Part shown: positions 17,607 to 26,531 of the stretch, piece by piece
Position numbering within the stretch: the stretch's first letter is position 1
How the letters are laid out: every line of letters begins with the position of its first letter
NCBI GenBank assembly: GCA_015472025.1
Contig: BNHL01000001.1
Span: 3,956,001-4,020,000, forward strand
DNA: 64,000 nucleotides
Reading direction: 5' to 3'
DNA from: Cytophagales bacterium WSM2-2
GTDB lineage: Bacteria > Bacteroidota > Bacteroidia > Cytophagales > Cyclobacteriaceae
Program-made: the position numbers and the translations under genes
Notes under the pieces: generated by a model
Databases searched by the model: none
What the model saw: the letters and a program-made list of their open reading frames with translations, nothing else
What the model was told of the DNA's origin: nothing

Positions 17607-18386
17607 ATGAATTTCAAGGCGTGGATCAGACCATTTGAGTCTCTCACTAAGAGAGACTCATTTGCTATAAAAGCCATTTGGCTTTTGTTGATCATCGGGT
17701 ATTGGTTTATTGTTACCTCGGGATCAAAGAAACTTTTCCCCTCACCGGAGCAGGTGTGGCATGGATTTGTTTCCTTGTATGAAGAAGGATTGGTAGTACA
17801 TATTGGAAGCTCCTTGTGGTTGTGCTTGCAGGCTACAGTGATTTCTATCGTGGTATCATTGCTCATCGCTTACTCTTACCCGATCCCGTTGCTGCAGCCG
17901 ATCTCCAAAACCATGACCCGGCTGCGCTATCTTCCGTTGACGGGTATTACGTTTTACCTTACCATTCTCGTTACCAATGCCAGGACAATGCAGGTGTGGG
18001 TATTGGTTATCTTCATGAGCTTGTATTTCATCACTTCGCTATTAGCTGTGATCAAAGATGTATCACAGGAAGAGATCGATCACGCCCGCTCTTTGAAATG
18101 CAACCGCTGGGAAATTCTCTGGGAAGTGATAACCAAAGGAAGGTTTGACTACGTCATAGATGTGTTGCGTCAAAACCTGGCTATCACTTGGATGATGTTG
18201 GTAACTGTAGAGTCAATTCTTGTAGCAGCGGGTGGACTTGGTGTGCTGATCAAGAACAGCGATAAGTTCATGAACCACGGTCGCATCCTTGCGCTACAAA
18301 TTGTGATACTCCTGGTGGGATTGGGGATAGACTTCACTCTCAATGCCGTGAGAAAAACATTGTTCCGTTATTCCAAATTCAATTGA
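17607..18386 (+). CDS. ABC transporter permease (NitT/TauT/SsuC-like)
   Basis: A 259-residue inner-membrane protein with about six hydrophobic segments. The cytoplasmic coupling loop is present in a diverged form: EEIDHARSLKCNRWEILWEV in place of EAAxxxGAS. Start ATG is 13 nt after the binding-protein gene and the stop is 2 nt before the ATPase ATG, so translation is coupled. Length and order fit the taurine/nitrate/sulfonate importer group. The altered loop suggests a specialised ATPase partner. Confidence 0.9.
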   Translation: MNFKAWIRPFESLTKRDSFAIKAIWLLLIIGYWFIVTSGSKKLFPSPEQVWHGFVSLYEEGLVVHIGSSLWLCLQATVISIVVSLLIAYSYPIPLLQPISKTMTRLRYLPLTGITFYLTILVTNARTMQVWVLVIFMSLYFITSLLAVIKDVSQEEIDHARSLKCNRWEILWEVITKGRFDYVIDVLRQNLAITWMMLVTVESILVAAGGLGVLIKNSDKFMNHGRILALQIVILLVGLGIDFTLNAVRKTLFRYSKFN

Positions 18387-18388
18387 AC

Positions 18389-19234
18389 ATGGCTGCATAC
18401 GAACAAAAAGATATTATCCTTCATGTAGAAAATCTGAGTATTGCCTATGGCGAACAGGTAATCATTAAGGACGTTAACCTGATGGAGCGCAACGTCACCC
18501 GGACGGATGTGGTTCAGGGGCAGATCATTGCGGTACTAGGCCGTTCAGGACGCGGAAAATCAACATTGTTTAAGGCGTTGACCGGACTTGTTCCACCCAC
18601 TACGGGACGCGTTCTGATTCCTGATTATTCACAGCAGCCGACCAACGGCACACAGCCTGCAAAACATGTTACGGAAGGCGATGTTGGGTTTGTAGATCAG
18701 AAGTACACGCTCTTCCGTCATAAGACAGTGCTTGATGCAGCAATGTACGCACTCAGAAACGCTGATTTGAAGACACAAGAGAAGCATGATAGAGTCATGA
18801 GCTATCTCACAGACTGGGGACTCGAAAAAGTGAAGAGCCAATACCCGAACGAATTGTCGGGAGGGCAGAAGCAGCGAGTGGCGATCATTGAACAGCTTTT
18901 ATCTTCAGGACACTACATCGTTTTGGATGAACCATTCTCCGGTCTCGATGTGGGCAATATTTACAATGTGAAGAAAGCCTTCAAATTGATTGAAAACAGC
19001 CACGAACTGAATACGATTATTTTCAGCACACATGACATTGAACTGGCTGCTGAGTTGGCTGACTCTATTTATGTCATGGGCTACCCGAAAAAAGAGGATG
19101 GATCATTGACATCCACCGGCACAATTATCAAGCATTTTGATTTGAAAGCCATGGGCATTGCCTGGCAGAATGAGTTCACTTCGAGTCACCTTGATGTGGT
19201 CAGGGAGATTAAGTCAGTGATGATGAACAGTTGA
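18389..19234 (+). CDS. ABC transporter ATP-binding protein (NitT/TauT type)
   Basis: A 281-residue ATPase, the last gene of the operon. Motifs are complete: Walker A GRSGRGKST (51-59), Q-loop Q104, signature LSGGQ (156-160), Walker B HYIVLDE (175-181), H-loop His215 in FSTHDIE. The ATG at 18389 is used; an in-frame TTG 6 nt earlier is less likely. It should energise the permease at 17607. An insertion between Walker A and the Q-loop (about 75-97, PDYSQQPTNGTQPAKHVTEG) is longer than usual for SsuB/TauB-type proteins. Confidence 0.93.
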   Translation: MAAYEQKDIILHVENLSIAYGEQVIIKDVNLMERNVTRTDVVQGQIIAVLGRSGRGKSTLFKALTGLVPPTTGRVLIPDYSQQPTNGTQPAKHVTEGDVGFVDQKYTLFRHKTVLDAAMYALRNADLKTQEKHDRVMSYLTDWGLEKVKSQYPNELSGGQKQRVAIIEQLLSSGHYIVLDEPFSGLDVGNIYNVKKAFKLIENSHELNTIIFSTHDIELAAELADSIYVMGYPKKEDGSLTSTGTIIKHFDLKAMGIAWQNEFTSSHLDVVREIKSVMMNS

Positions 19235-19374
19235 TTTTCAGCTTACTTTCGTCAGGGTATTTACGGATGTAATTAGTCAATTCACTACATCCTTTTTTCA
19301 ATTCGCTACATAATTCCATTAGCGAACGTAACTATTTTCGTTTGTCGTGGTATCATTATCAAAGAAAGACCCCT

Positions 19375-21774
19375 ATGCTCAAAAATTACCTTGCCATTGC
19401 TATCCGGAATATCCGGCAGAATAAGCTTTATGCATTTATCAATATTTTCAGCCTGGCGATCGGCTTGGCGGCATGTATTGTTATCTACCTTTTTATCTCG
19501 GATGAGAAGAGTTTTGATGATTTTCATTCTAATAAGGATCACATCTATCGATTAGATGAGGTGCAAAGCTTCCCTGGTACCAATGAGCAAAAGGTAGCGT
19601 TGACGATGCCTGGTATGGGGCCGGCATTGCTTCGCGACTTTCCGGAAGTGAAATCTTATGTCAGGCTCTGGACCCGCGGACAACAACTGGTTATGAGGGG
19701 GGATACCCGAATACTGGTCGACAAGGTTTTTGTTGTTGATAGTACTTTCTTCCAGTTTTTTGATTTTCCGCTCTTGCAAGGAGATCGCGCCACGGCCCTC
19801 AATGAACCTAATACACTTCTCGTCACAGAAAAGACCGCCAAGAAATTTTTCCCCAGTGTAAGTGAGGCTATGAATAATACGCTGACCTGGGACGGTAAGG
19901 AATTTAAGATCACCGGTATTTTGAAAGACTGCCCTGAGAATACGCATATCAAATATGAAATGCTCATTTCGTTGCCTACAGTCACGAGTACTAACAAGGA
20001 GTTCAATAACCGCTGGGGTGGCAATTTTATGCAGACCTATCTTTGGCTTCAGCCTAATACCGACATCAAAGCAATGGAGAGTAAGTTCCCCAAATTTCTC
20101 TCCAGCCATATGGACAATCCTGACATCAATAAGTTTTACAAGATGTATTTGCAAAAACTTTCAGATGTGCATCTTGGATCAATCGACATTGAACACGACT
20201 ACGTCAATTACCGTAAGTTCAATGGAGAGTACCTCGACTTGTTCTACATCATTGGAGGATTCATTCTCCTGATTGCCGGAGTCAATTTCATGAATGTGAC
20301 TACTGCCAGGGCTTCGCACCGATGGAAAGAGATCGGAGTGCGCAAGACAATAGGAGCGAAGAAGCTTCAACTCTTCAGTCAATTCATATTTGAGTCATTG
20401 TTGCTAGCTGTTATGGCGCTTGTATTGGCGTTCCTTTTGGATATCACACTTATTCCTCTTCTTAATAAAATCATTGGCAGGCAGCTCTCGTTACTCACGC
20501 TATTACAATGGCAAACCATTACTCCGTTACTGGTAATCACATTCTTGCTTGGGATTCTTACAGGGATTTACCCGTCATTTTATATGACGTCTTTCAATAT
20601 GTCTAAGGTCCTCAAAGGAGGAGGAAAGACGGAGGGCAGATCGATATTCCGCAGTGGATTAGTGGTTGTACAATTCGGACTGGCTCTGGCTATGATCGTC
20701 AGTACCCTGGTTGTGATTCAACAGCTTTCATTCATGAAGAATACAGACATCGGCTTCGACAAAGATCAAATGATGCTCATTAAGATGAATAAAGAGGTCA
20801 ACTCGAAATTTGAAACGATGAAAGCCGAATTACTTCGAAGCTCCATCATCCAGGGTGTAACTGCCAGTGGCCAGCGTTTAGGGAATAATTTTCACCAGTG
20901 GGGATTTAAGATAAAAGCAGATACAGGAGTGATGAGCATCACACCTTCGAACGTAAATGTGGATTATGACTACCTCAAGGTTTATGGGATAGAATTGAAA
21001 GAGGGCCGCGGTTTCTCCAAGGACTTTGCTACCGACAACGGAATGGCTTTCGTGATCAACGAGACCTTTGCAAAAGAGTTAGGACTCAAAGAAAAAACAG
21101 TTGGTACGCGAGCCGGTCACGGTTGGTATAAAAATGATTCACTCGGCACTATCATTGGTGTCGTCAAGGATTTTAACTTCAATTCACTTCACTATAAAGT
21201 CAACACGCTGGAGATGGTGGTGCACCCTGATTGGGGTTATGATGAGATGTCTGTTAAAATCCAGAAGGGTAAGACCACGGAAGGAGTGGAATTGGTAAAG
21301 AGCCTTTGGGACAAAAACATCACGGGCTTCCCAATGGACTACTCCTTTCTGGATCAACATTTTGAAGTGCTCTATCAATCCGATAAGCAGATGGGATCTG
21401 TAGTCACGATCATGGCCGGACTTGCAATCCTCATTTCGTGCATGGGATTGTTTGCATTGGCCGCCATTACTACTGAAAAGAAAACCAAGGAGATCGGGAT
21501 CCGCAAAGCATTGGGTGCTTCGGTAAGCCAGATCACCGTATTGTTGTCGCGTAATTTTGCGTGGCTGATTGTGCTGTCATTTGTTATTGTAAGTCCGATC
21601 ACCTACTACGTTTTGTATAGTTGGCTTCAGCATTTTGCTTATCGCATCGGCATCAATCTCTTTGTGTTCGGCCTTGGAGGAATACTGGCGATGGCCATCG
21701 GTCTTTTCACTATTGGATTTCACACATTGCGCTCAGCCAGGGCAAATCCTGTCAAGTCGCTGAGGTACGAATAA
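19375..21774 (+). CDS. MacB/FtsX-type ABC transporter permease
   Basis: A 799-residue inner-membrane protein with the MacB-PCD plus FtsX layout repeated twice. The start at ATG 19375 gives MLKNYLAIAIRNIRQNKLYAFINI, the usual beginning of this large Bacteroidota family; a TTG at 19342 is rejected. Two MacB periplasmic domains alternate with FtsX membrane parts; each has the RWKEIGVRKTIGAKK / KTKEIGIRKALGAS hallmark. Such permeases work with separate MacB-like ATPases, none of which is adjacent, in efflux or lipoprotein/peptide export. A strong terminator follows. Confidence 0.92.
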   Translation: MLKNYLAIAIRNIRQNKLYAFINIFSLAIGLAACIVIYLFISDEKSFDDFHSNKDHIYRLDEVQSFPGTNEQKVALTMPGMGPALLRDFPEVKSYVRLWTRGQQLVMRGDTRILVDKVFVVDSTFFQFFDFPLLQGDRATALNEPNTLLVTEKTAKKFFPSVSEAMNNTLTWDGKEFKITGILKDCPENTHIKYEMLISLPTVTSTNKEFNNRWGGNFMQTYLWLQPNTDIKAMESKFPKFLSSHMDNPDINKFYKMYLQKLSDVHLGSIDIEHDYVNYRKFNGEYLDLFYIIGGFILLIAGVNFMNVTTARASHRWKEIGVRKTIGAKKLQLFSQFIFESLLLAVMALVLAFLLDITLIPLLNKIIGRQLSLLTLLQWQTITPLLVITFLLGILTGIYPSFYMTSFNMSKVLKGGGKTEGRSIFRSGLVVVQFGLALAMIVSTLVVIQQLSFMKNTDIGFDKDQMMLIKMNKEVNSKFETMKAELLRSSIIQGVTASGQRLGNNFHQWGFKIKADTGVMSITPSNVNVDYDYLKVYGIELKEGRGFSKDFATDNGMAFVINETFAKELGLKEKTVGTRAGHGWYKNDSLGTIIGVVKDFNFNSLHYKVNTLEMVVHPDWGYDEMSVKIQKGKTTEGVELVKSLWDKNITGFPMDYSFLDQHFEVLYQSDKQMGSVVTIMAGLAILISCMGLFALAAITTEKKTKEIGIRKALGASVSQITVLLSRNFAWLIVLSFVIVSPITYYVLYSWLQHFAYRIGINLFVFGLGGILAMAIGLFTIGFHTLRSARANPVKSLRYE

Positions 21775-21859
21775 AGAACTTGGGTAGGCAGTTTAGGTAT
21801 GTGAATCGGAGTTTGCTGTACTCCATAAATTAGATTCTCGTATAAACAACCCCGGAGAG

Positions 21860-21886
21860 CCAGCAGTCAAAAGCTGCTGGTTTTTT
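21860..21886 (+). terminator. Rho-independent terminator
   Basis: CCAGCAG and CTGCTGG make a 7-bp stem with a 7-nt loop, followed directly by TTTTTT. It ends the transcript of the MacB-like permease and lies just before the stop of the convergent flavoprotein gene. Confidence 0.88.
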
Positions 21887-21897
21887 CATGTTACTGA

Positions 21898-23127
21898 TCA
21901 ACGGCTTAGATTTTCACAGAGGCTTTTGGCAGCTACGTATGCTGTAGTCCACGCAGATTGAAAATTAAAGCCCCCGGTTTCACCATCAATGTTTAGTACC
22001 TCACCGGCAAAATACATTCCGCGTACGACCTTACTTTCCATCGTCTCAAGTTCAATGGATTTCAGATCGATCCCACCGCACGTCACGAACTCCTCCTTGA
22101 AAGTTGTCTTGCCTTTGATCTCAAATGGACAGCGGATGAGAAACTCCACAAGTTTATTCTGACTCTTGCGTGGAAGAATGGCCCAGGTACAATCCTCATC
22201 GATTTCCGCTAAGTCACACAGCCGAACCCACAGACGCGAAGGAATTTTATATAACGGGTTGTTAACTATTTTTTGTTTTCCATGATTGGCGTTGAGATCA
22301 GCGAAGTCCTTACGAACAATTTCTTCCGAAGCCGTGCCCGTCCAGTTGACCAAGGCAGTGAACTCGTATTTTCTTTCGTATAAATACTCCGCTGCCCAGG
22401 CGGAGAGCTTGATAACGCCCGGTCCGCTCAATCCCCAATGTGTGATAAGCACCGGGCCTGTTTCCGAAAATTTTGCCCCTGCTATTTTTACCTCCGCATT
22501 GGCTACCGACACGCCCATCAAATCCTTGAAAAGTTTTCCGGAGTCATTGAAGGTGAAGAGCGATGGGATGGGAGGGACGACATTGTTAGATTTAAGCCAG
22601 CCGTAGTTTTCTAGATGGTTGTATCCGCCAGCAGCGATCAGGATTTTGCTGGCGTGAAGTTCATCGTTATTGATGGAAAAGCCATTTTCCACCGGAGTAA
22701 TGTTCTTCACTTCACTTTGCAATCTCACCTCAATTCCCAGGCGCTTTGCTTCATACAAAAAACAATCAACGATCGTCTGCGAATTATCGCTTACAGGAAA
22801 CATTCGCCCGTCTTCTTCGGTTTTGAGTTTTACTCCTTTTGATTCAAACCAGGACACAACGTCTTTCGCCTGGAATTTTCTAAAAAGCGATTTTAGTTCT
22901 TTGTTGCCACGCGGATAGTGCCTGGATAGGGGAGTGGGCTCAAAGCAATGGTGAGTGACATTGCATCGACCGCCTCCTGAGACTTTTACCTTGGAAAGAA
23001 GCTTGGTAGTCTTCTCAAGGATAAGAATAGATAGACTGGGATTCATTTCGGCTGCGCAGATGGCACCAAAGAATCCTGCAGCACCGCCACCAATAACGAC
23101 CAGGTCAAAATGATTTTTAGTTTTCAA
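21898..23127 (-). CDS. NAD(P)/FAD-dependent oxidoreductase, BaiN/HI0933 family
   Basis: A flavoprotein of about 409 residues. The Rossmann dinucleotide motif VVIGGGAAGFFGA lies at the N-terminus, with KVSGGGRCNVTH and a C-terminal MYFAGEVLNIDGETGGFNFQ block, all typical of the YhiN/BaiN (HI0933-like) family. No ATG precedes the motif: a TTG at 23127 gives the usual short leader (MKTKNHFDL), and a TTG at 23145 would add six residues. The physiological reaction of most members is unknown. Confidence 0.92.
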   Translation of the reverse strand: MKTKNHFDLVVIGGGAAGFFGAICAAEMNPSLSILILEKTTKLLSKVKVSGGGRCNVTHHCFEPTPLSRHYPRGNKELKSLFRKFQAKDVVSWFESKGVKLKTEEDGRMFPVSDNSQTIVDCFLYEAKRLGIEVRLQSEVKNITPVENGFSINNDELHASKILIAAGGYNHLENYGWLKSNNVVPPIPSLFTFNDSGKLFKDLMGVSVANAEVKIAGAKFSETGPVLITHWGLSGPGVIKLSAWAAEYLYERKYEFTALVNWTGTASEEIVRKDFADLNANHGKQKIVNNPLYKIPSRLWVRLCDLAEIDEDCTWAILPRKSQNKLVEFLIRCPFEIKGKTTFKEEFVTCGGIDLKSIELETMESKVVRGMYFAGEVLNIDGETGGFNFQSAWTTAYVAAKSLCENLSR

Positions 23128-23241
23128 GCAGGAGATAAGGGGCAAAACTAAGAAAAAGGAGTAAGTGTGATTTGGACTCTACATGAGCCCGGGATTGTTC
23201 GAAATTTTGGCATTTGATTCGACCTAATTGAAAATCTCGGC

Positions 23242-23249
23242 TATATTTG
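23242..23249 (+). promoter_or_regulatory. Probable -7 element of the tRNA transcript
   Basis: TATATTTG fits the Bacteroidota TAnnTTTG consensus and lies 64 nt before the first tRNA. A clear -33 TTTG at the ideal spacing is not seen. Confidence 0.42.
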
Positions 23250-23312
23250 CACTCCTTTTTACGTCCAAAAGGGATTATTTTGTCAATCTTGAAAGGTTGG
23301 TAAAGTGCTAAA

Positions 23313-23427
<115 letters not shown>

Positions 23428-23435
23428 AAAATTTA

Positions 23436-23509
23436 GGTCCGGTAGCTCAACTGGATAGAGCATCAGATTTCTAATCTGACGGTTCGGGGTTCGATTCCCT
23501 GCCGGATCA
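23436..23509 (+). tRNA. tRNA-Arg (anticodon UCU)
   Basis: Acceptor GGTCCGG pairs with CCGGATC (one G-U pair). Anticodon stem TCAGA/TCTGA holds loop TTTCTAA with anticodon TCT, reading AGA. The D arm GCTC...GAGC and T loop TTCGATT are intact. No CCA is encoded after discriminator A at 23509. Confidence 0.97.
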
Positions 23510-23567
23510 CGAAAAATAAGTTGGAGGTAGAGAATCTTTTTATACCTTCGCGCCTCCAAAGAAAGTT

Positions 23568-23641
23568 CGGGGTGTAGCGTAGCCCGGTATCGCGCTTGGT
23601 TTGGGACCAAGAGATCGTCAGTTCGAATCTGGCCACCCCGA
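23568..23641 (+). tRNA. tRNA-Pro (anticodon UGG)
   Basis: Acceptor CGGGGTG pairs with CACCCCG. The anticodon stem CTTGG/CCAAG holds loop TTTGGGA with anticodon TGG. The T loop is GTTCGAATC. No CCA is encoded after discriminator A at 23641. A terminator hairpin follows 3 nt later. Confidence 0.97.
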
Positions 23642-23644
23642 CAA

Positions 23645-23673
23645 AAGGCTTCATCATTTGATGAGGCCTTTTT
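23645..23673 (+). terminator. Rho-independent terminator of the tRNA cluster
   Basis: AAGGC...TCATCA TTTGATGA...GCCTT folds into a stem with a small loop and is followed by TTTTTC. It directly follows tRNA-Pro. Confidence 0.82.
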
Positions 23674-23927
23674 CTTTTCAAATCTTTAGCCTGTATTTTC
23701 CATTTTGATCCCTTCTGATTTCTCGGATTACCGAATGCTTGCTGGGGTGTCAAAGCCGCGGGGACCTCTTTTGTGCCCAAGATTATTGATTCAAAGAGCA
23801 AGCAAATTTCGACGAATGAGCCTTTTAAGCAGTTTTTATAACATATTTATGTGATAATCAGCTAAATCTATGGGTTTGCCTCGGTTACTTTTTCTATTAC
23901 CTTTGGATTCCCTACAAACCAACCGTC

Positions 23928-24059
23928 ATGAAAAAGTTTATAGCTGCTGTAATCGTCACAGCTTTATTGGCTAGCTGTGCAGGTGGTCATTACTGTCCAT
24001 CTTATGGAAAGGCATCTGTCGTAAAGAAAACGGCTTACAAACCCAAGAAGCCTAAATAG
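23928..24059 (+). CDS. 43-residue lipoprotein
   Basis: A short reading frame with ATG at 23928 and TAG at 24057-24059. It encodes a lipoprotein signal (MKKFIAAVIVTALLASC), then a 27-residue basic mature peptide with a second Cys (AGGHYCPSYGK) and a Lys/Pro-rich end (YKPKKPK). The signal peptide quality and the lipobox argue for a real gene. Small lipoproteins with a CPxY motif are common in Bacteroidota, but no role is known to me. Confidence 0.72.
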   Translation: MKKFIAAVIVTALLASCAGGHYCPSYGKASVVKKTAYKPKKPK

Positions 24060-24064
24060 GTCAT

Positions 24065-25147
24065 CTACATTTTTTCTGCGATTGCATTGAAAAGGCTCGG
24101 CCAGTCCATTTCCTTTTCTCCCAATCGAACGATAATCACATTCTTTTTCGGATTGACGTAAATGAATTGCCCGAGAATTCCTTCGGCCCAGTAGCAATTC
24201 TTTCCAAACCACCATTGGTATTTATAGAACGGGCGTCCTCCTTCTTCTGTAGTTGGCCGTAGAGACTCTTCAACCCACTTTAGAGGAACGAGTTGTTGGC
24301 CATTCCAATTACCCTTGTGCAAATAAAGTCTACCGAACTTGGCAAAATCCCGGGCCTTCGCATTGAGACAGCAAAACGTCTTTTCTATCCCGTTGTTTTT
24401 CCGGTCAATGCTCCAACTGGCATCGTACTCAGCGCCCAAGTGTTGCCAGATTTTGTCGTTGAGATAGGCGGTGATGGATTTACCTGTTGTTCTTTCCAGG
24501 ATGAGACCCAGAAGCTCGGTGTTGATGCTGGAGTAAGTCCACTTGGCGCCTGGTGCTTCGTCGGTTTTAATTTTCAAATGCAAGAGGAATCTCCGCATGT
24601 TTCTGCCATAATACAACTTGGCAGCATAGCCAAACGGATTCCAGTAACTTTCCGGGCCACGGATGCCGCTTGTCATTTGAAGGAGATGGAGAATTTTTAT
24701 TTTATCAAACCCCTTCCTGTTTTTCAGTTCAGGAATATAGTTGATGATAGGCTCTTCAACACTTTTAATGAAACCATCGGCAATGGCGGCTCCGACTAAT
24801 GCCGAGGTATATGATTTGGCCATGGAGAATGACGCAACCGGTGATGATTTGTCATAGCCCTGGTAATAGCGTTCGAAAAGCAATGAATCGTTCCTTATGA
24901 TTAAGAAAGCAACGGATTTATTTGCAGAAGCAATGCTGTCTATTTTTCGGACGCTGTTCTTTCCTATTTTATCTTTTGCAAGAGCTTCAACAAAACGAAA
25001 AGGCTTGTCAGACTTGGGTAAAGGTCTGGAGGGGAAAATCTTATAGTCCTTAATTCCGGCAAAATTGTACCACACGAATCGCCCTACGAGGCATGACTGG
25101 AGAACAAGAGCTAAGATAAGAAGCCCAATAAGTGCACGAAGTTTCAT
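24065..25147 (-). CDS. Serine hydrolase, class C beta-lactamase-like
   Basis: A 360-residue envelope protein; ATG at 25147 starts a hydrophobic signal with a lipobox-like LALVLQSC. The beta-lactamase/transpeptidase-like (PF00144) domain has the nucleophile motif S108-M-A-K111 in VASFSMAKSYTSALVG, the Tyr motif around Y205 (TYSSINTELLG), and C-terminal YKYQWWFGKN. Members are esterases or D-aminopeptidases rather than true beta-lactamases. An AraC regulator gene lies 93 nt upstream on the same strand and may control it. Confidence 0.9.
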   Translation of the reverse strand: MKLRALIGLLILALVLQSCLVGRFVWYNFAGIKDYKIFPSRPLPKSDKPFRFVEALAKDKIGKNSVRKIDSIASANKSVAFLIIRNDSLLFERYYQGYDKSSPVASFSMAKSYTSALVGAAIADGFIKSVEEPIINYIPELKNRKGFDKIKILHLLQMTSGIRGPESYWNPFGYAAKLYYGRNMRRFLLHLKIKTDEAPGAKWTYSSINTELLGLILERTTGKSITAYLNDKIWQHLGAEYDASWSIDRKNNGIEKTFCCLNAKARDFAKFGRLYLHKGNWNGQQLVPLKWVEESLRPTTEEGGRPFYKYQWWFGKNCYWAEGILGQFIYVNPKKNVIIVRLGEKEMDWPSLFNAIAEKM

Positions 25148-25240
25148 AAGTTTTTCGTGCAAAAGTGATTTCTGTCAAGCGGTTTTGCGACCTGCTACAT
25201 TAAAATTAAGGCAGCCGGACACCTGATGAGCCCGGATTAC

Positions 25241-26374
25241 CTATTTGTGAGACTTATTCTGGTTTTTAAACCCTGTAGGAGTTGTGCCGGAATATTTTTT
25301 AAATGCAGAATTGAAAGTGGATTTGGAGTTGAAGCCCGATTCAAGACCTATGGCAAGTATGGAATAATGACTGAATTTAGGATTGACTAGGATTCTCTTG
25401 GCTTCTTCTACACGGTACTTATTGACAAAATCGTAGAAACTGATTTCTTCTTTTTTGTTTAGGATTTGAGAAAGATAGCCTGCACTCAAATCAATTTCTT
25501 TAGCCATACTTTCTAAGCTTAGCTCAGGATTCAGGTATGGTTTTTTAGTACTCATGAAATGGATAAGCTGCTGGTGGTATTCGTCTGTTTTATCTGAAAG
25601 TTTTGATTTTTCACCGACCGGCTCGCGTTCGATAAAAACAGGAGCCTGAAATATCTCAGCACGGCTGAAAGCGGAATACCCGATCCAGTAAACGACAACG
25701 GACATCCCGATCCAAAGCGGGTAGTGATGCCATTGAAGAAAGTCATGACTGAAAACTTCGTAGATATAAGGAGCGCTCCACAGCACCCACAGTCCAAACA
25801 AGGCGATCACCAGATTTCTAAGCCAGCTTAGAGACTTGTTTTTTAAAGTTGAGAAATTGTCTTTTAGTCTCCGTTCATATTGTGTCAGTTCTGTAAAAAC
25901 GATCAGGAGTACGATAAGACAATACACAATTGAGGAAAATTCCAGGGTTACGGAAGTATCTCTGAAAACCTTGAAGTGTCTCTGAAGAAATGTTGATTTT
26001 CTGATAAAAAGTATCAATTCCAGTAACTGAAATGAAATGTGGAAAAGGAAAGGGACAAGCATCCAATAGATTTTCCTCCCCATTCGATATCCAGGGTTGA
26101 TTAAGTATTGCAAAAAGAAATAGAACACGACAGGCATAAGTAGCCCAAACGTGAGTGGCAAAAACCATACTACCTGAAATGACCTCGGTAAATTCAGATC
26201 AATAGCAACCTGACGGAAATTGCTTAGAGAAAAACTTAGAATGAGAATGCCAAGGAAAGCATTGGATTTTTTCTTGAATCGGCTGTTTCTTAACAATAGA
26301 ACAGATAGCAGCATTCCCTGGATACAACCAAGCAGAATCAGGATGTTGAAAACATTAAATGACAAATTCTCCAT
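25241..26374 (-). CDS. Membrane-bound AraC-family regulator
   Basis: A 377-residue protein with about seven transmembrane segments in residues 1-235 and a C-terminal AraC DNA-binding domain (about 275-375). The two helix-turn-helix units are LSLESMAKEIDLSAGYLSQILN and SILAIGLESGFNSKSTFNSAF, closed by FKKYSGTTPTGFK. The 7TM-plus-AraC plan is frequent in Bacteroidota and suggests direct sensing at the inner membrane. It precedes the serine hydrolase gene on the same strand. Confidence 0.93.
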   Translation of the reverse strand: MENLSFNVFNILILLGCIQGMLLSVLLLRNSRFKKKSNAFLGILILSFSLSNFRQVAIDLNLPRSFQVVWFLPLTFGLLMPVVFYFFLQYLINPGYRMGRKIYWMLVPFLFHISFQLLELILFIRKSTFLQRHFKVFRDTSVTLEFSSIVYCLIVLLIVFTELTQYERRLKDNFSTLKNKSLSWLRNLVIALFGLWVLWSAPYIYEVFSHDFLQWHHYPLWIGMSVVVYWIGYSAFSRAEIFQAPVFIEREPVGEKSKLSDKTDEYHQQLIHFMSTKKPYLNPELSLESMAKEIDLSAGYLSQILNKKEEISFYDFVNKYRVEEAKRILVNPKFSHYSILAIGLESGFNSKSTFNSAFKKYSGTTPTGFKNQNKSHK

Positions 26375-26531
26375 GTATTGTCAGCCAAAGACGGTAAAGT
26401 AAGTCAATTCTCAGGTCATCGGCATACAGATTTGAGATCCTTGTCGATTTAGCTCCGTTTTTGTAATTCGACAGTCGGGGCATCATTTTTATAGAAAACA
26501 TTATTTACATTGACACCCAGTTTTCTAATCC

